From: Alphaproteobacteria bacterium
Lineage (GTDB): Bacteria > Myxococcota_A > UBA796 > GCA-2862545
Assembly: GCA_020632955.1 (NCBI GenBank)
Contig: JACKEO010000013.1
Span: 1 to 64,000, forward strand
DNA: 64,000 bases
Reading direction: 5' to 3'
Below, piece by piece: positions 62,206 to 64,000 of this stretch. The position numbers and the translations under genes were made by a program. Numbering within the stretch: the stretch's first letter is position 1; each line of letters opens with the position of its first letter. Under the pieces are notes generated by a model. It saw only the letters and a program-made list of their open reading frames with translations, searched no databases and was not told where the DNA came from.

Positions 62206-64000
62206 CTAGGGGACGACGAGCGGGCCGTCCGGCGGCGTCCACCCGTCGCCTCCCGCATCCACGAACCACGGACCGATCACGGCCCAGGGCGTGCGCGAGG
62301 TGACCGGCGCCATGGGTGCATCGCCCTCCGCCACCACCACGAAGCTCGCGTCCACGCCCGCATCGAGGGTGAAGGTGGCCGAGGTGCCGTCCACGCGGTC
62401 GACCTCCACGCCGTCGCGGAGCAGGAGCAGCCGGTCGACCACGATCCAGCTGGGCGACCGCGCCTCCACCGTGAGCGTGGCGCCCGGCGCCACCACCTGC
62501 CCGGGCTGCGAGGACGGGAGCAGGAACGGACCCCGCGTGGCCTGGGTGCGCAGACCGCGGAGCGTGGCCACGAGCGTGTCGTCGTCGAGCGCGGCGGGCA
62601 CGTCGACGCCCGCCCCGAGCCAGGTGGCGGTCATCCCCACGTCGCCCCCCAGGTGGCCGTGGCTGTCGCTCACGCCGACCGGCGCCGCCCGATGGCCGTG
62701 GGTGACGAGGTCGAGCCAGAAGGGGAAGGACTCCTCCTGCTTGCCGGCATTGATCACCTCCACGGCCTGGAAGTCCTGCGACCAGTAGTCCGACCGCCCG
62801 ATGCGTCCGGGCGTCCATCGCGCGGCCGCGCCCAGCCCGTTGTCGAGCGGGTGGTTGAGCTGCAGCACGAAGTCGGCGCCGTGCCGGGCCCGGAGGGCCT
62901 CGGTGATCTCGGAGGTGGTGGTGGGGATGTCGTCCCACCAGGAGTACGCGCCCCCGTTGGAGGCCAGGGGGTCGGAGCGCACCGGGTAGATGTTCATGTG
63001 CCCACGGAGCGGCGGGCTCACCTCGTCGCTCAGCACCGTGGCGAGCACGTCGTCGAGACCGAGGGCGCCGAGGAGGGGCCGGTAGTCGGCGAGGTGGTCG
63101 TGATCGGTGCCGAAGTGCACCTGGATGCCCACCGCGGCGGCCACCACGAGGCGGTCCTCCATGGTGATCTCGCCGTCGCCGGAGGGGGAGGCGTGGCTGT
63201 GGGGGTCGGCGAGCAGCCACCCCGGGTGCTCGAAGGCGGCAGGCAGGCTCGGCGCCACCGTGGCCACGCCTCCGTCCGTCACGGTCACGGTCTCCTGGTG
63301 CACCTCGAAGCGCATCCCCCGGTGGACGATCACCCGCCAGGTGCCGGGCTCCACCGCGAGCTCGAGGGTGCCCCCCCGGGACCAGCCGGCCGCGTCGAGG
63401 CCCGACCCCGGGCCATCGGGCTCGAGCCGCTCGTCACGCGTTGCCCGACCGCCCTGCCGGGTCATCCGGACGGCGAAGGGCAGCCCGTCGTCCACGGTGA
63501 TCGCCACACGCCCCACCGGCCCGAGGACCAGGGGATCCGAGGCCTGGGCCGGGAGCCTGCCCGTGGCGGACGTGCCCCGCGGCCGCCCCTTGCCGAGCTC
63601 GGCGAGGACCGCGTCGCGCACCGAGGCGTCGGCATAGGGCGCGTAGGGCGGGGCATCCGGCACGTCGACGAAGCGACCGGAGCGGTCGCTCACCGCCGTG
63701 GCCACCGCCGCGCTCCCCTCCGGGACCTGCACCGCGAAGGCCCCGTCGGCGCCCGAGACGGCCACGGTCCATGGGGCGTCGTCGACGAGGACGGCGACCT
63801 CCACGCCGGCCAGGGGCGCCACGCCGTCGGTGACCGTGCCCGCGAGCGTGGTGGTGGGCACGCCACGACGTCGAAGGACCTCGTCGGTGAGCGTGGAGAG
63901 CTGCCGTGCCACGCCGTACCAGGCCACGTCCTCCACCGGCTCCCCGGCCGTCAGCGCGCGCGTGGGCCCGCCCCCGATCGCCGCGTCGGCGAGGCTCGCC
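62206..64000 (-). CDS. Partial CehA/McbA-family PHP metallohydrolase with carboxypeptidase-regulatory-like N-terminal part
   Basis: The frame runs off the window edge, so the N-terminus and any signal are missing. The first part has a carboxypeptidase-regulatory-like sandwich (GTVTDGVAPLAGVEVAVLVD, DGAFAVQVPEGSA). The core is a PHP-type metallohydrolase: LADPHSHASPSGDGEI, VHFGTDHDHLADY, FVLQLNHPLDNG and PVGVSDSHGHLGGD supply the HxH, HD and DxH metal ligands. CehA hydrolyses carbaryl and the related McbA-type enzymes act on esters or amides; the substrate here is unknown. Confidence 0.85.
   Translation of the reverse strand, partial: ASLADAAIGGGPTRALTAGEPVEDVAWYGVARQLSTLTDEVLRRRGVPTTTLAGTVTDGVAPLAGVEVAVLVDDAPWTVAVSGADGAFAVQVPEGSAAVATAVSDRSGRFVDVPDAPPYAPYADASVRDAVLAELGKGRPRGTSATGRLPAQASDPLVLGPVGRVAITVDDGLPFAVRMTRQGGRATRDERLEPDGPGSGLDAAGWSRGGTLELAVEPGTWRVIVHRGMRFEVHQETVTVTDGGVATVAPSLPAAFEHPGWLLADPHSHASPSGDGEITMEDRLVVAAAVGIQVHFGTDHDHLADYRPLLGALGLDDVLATVLSDEVSPPLRGHMNIYPVRSDPLASNGGAYSWWDDIPTTTSEITEALRARHGADFVLQLNHPLDNGLGAAARWTPGRIGRSDYWSQDFQAVEVINAGKQEESFPFWLDLVTHGHRAAPVGVSDSHGHLGGDVGMTATWLGAGVDVPAALDDDTLVATLRGLRTQATRGPFLLPSSQPGQVVAPGATLTVEARSPSWIVVDRLLLLRDGVEVDRVDGTSATFTLDAGVDASFVVVAEGDAPMAPVTSRTPWAVIGPWFVDAGGDGWTPPDGPLVVP

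Overview
The window is one high-GC (about 70%) chromosomal stretch, almost fully coding, with GTG starts common and many stop/start overlaps. It reads as a Myxococcota-type bacterium (inference). The clues are a MYXO-CTERM-like sorting tail (21368-22396), many secreted lipoproteins with Asp/Thr/Ser/Gly linkers, MopE-like DCDG metal-binding motifs, a formylglycine-enzyme-like surface protein, a eukaryote-type Ser/Thr kinase, a CHAT protease, and DUF1587-1585/DUF1552 proteins. No rRNA, tRNA or CRISPR was found.

Layout. 1-4.4 kb: a partial Ig-like/FGE-like surface protein, a secreted protein, and a shrunken MopE-like remnant coupled to a membrane-anchored protein. 4.4-11.8 kb: two divergent three-gene operons. 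The leftward one encodes a membrane-anchored CHAT (caspase-like) protease, a PEGA-like membrane protein and an FG-GAP lipoprotein; the rightward one encodes a secreted protein and two unknown proteins. 11.9-23.8 kb: housekeeping and envelope genes, including PspC, an SGNH hydrolase, a dihaem cytochrome, a cysteine synthase, a map-fni pair, alr, a MYXO-CTERM protein, a methyltransferase and a DUF4242 protein. 23.9-25.0 kb: an intact IS481-family element with a 6-bp CTAG-core duplication, inserted in frame into a large SARP/ATPase/TPR regulator gene.

25.5-36.05 kb: nearly every gene is broken by dense 1-2 base indels, although the protein families can still be read. These are a SARP-like regulator, a CzcO-like flavoprotein, an OsmC-like protein, two polytopic membrane proteins, a TPR fragment, a DUF1971 protein and the 5' half of a beta-helix lipoprotein. 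Preserved codon character and indels in homopolymers point to uncorrected sequence at least as much as to true decay.

37.2-43.9 kb: an MBOAT O-acyltransferase is followed by a fused SGNH hydrolase/esterase, which suggests polysaccharide acylation and deacylation, then a DUF1587-1585 haem lipoprotein and its DUF1552 partner. 43.9-51.9 kb: an MFS transporter, an ICMT-like methyltransferase, a pectate-lyase-like lipoprotein, a saccharopine-dehydrogenase-like enzyme and an alpha/beta-hydrolase lipoprotein. 51.9-56.4 kb: an operon of circularly permuted ATP-grasp, alpha-E and a glutamine-amidotransferase-like/transglutaminase fusion, a predicted peptide-forming or peptide-modifying system. 56.7-61.4 kb: a transmembrane Ser/Thr kinase, a lipoprotein and a predicted outer-membrane barrel in one operon. 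A MITE-like fold-back element, a small lipoprotein with a hexanucleotide repeat and a partial CehA/McbA-type PHP metallohydrolase close the window.
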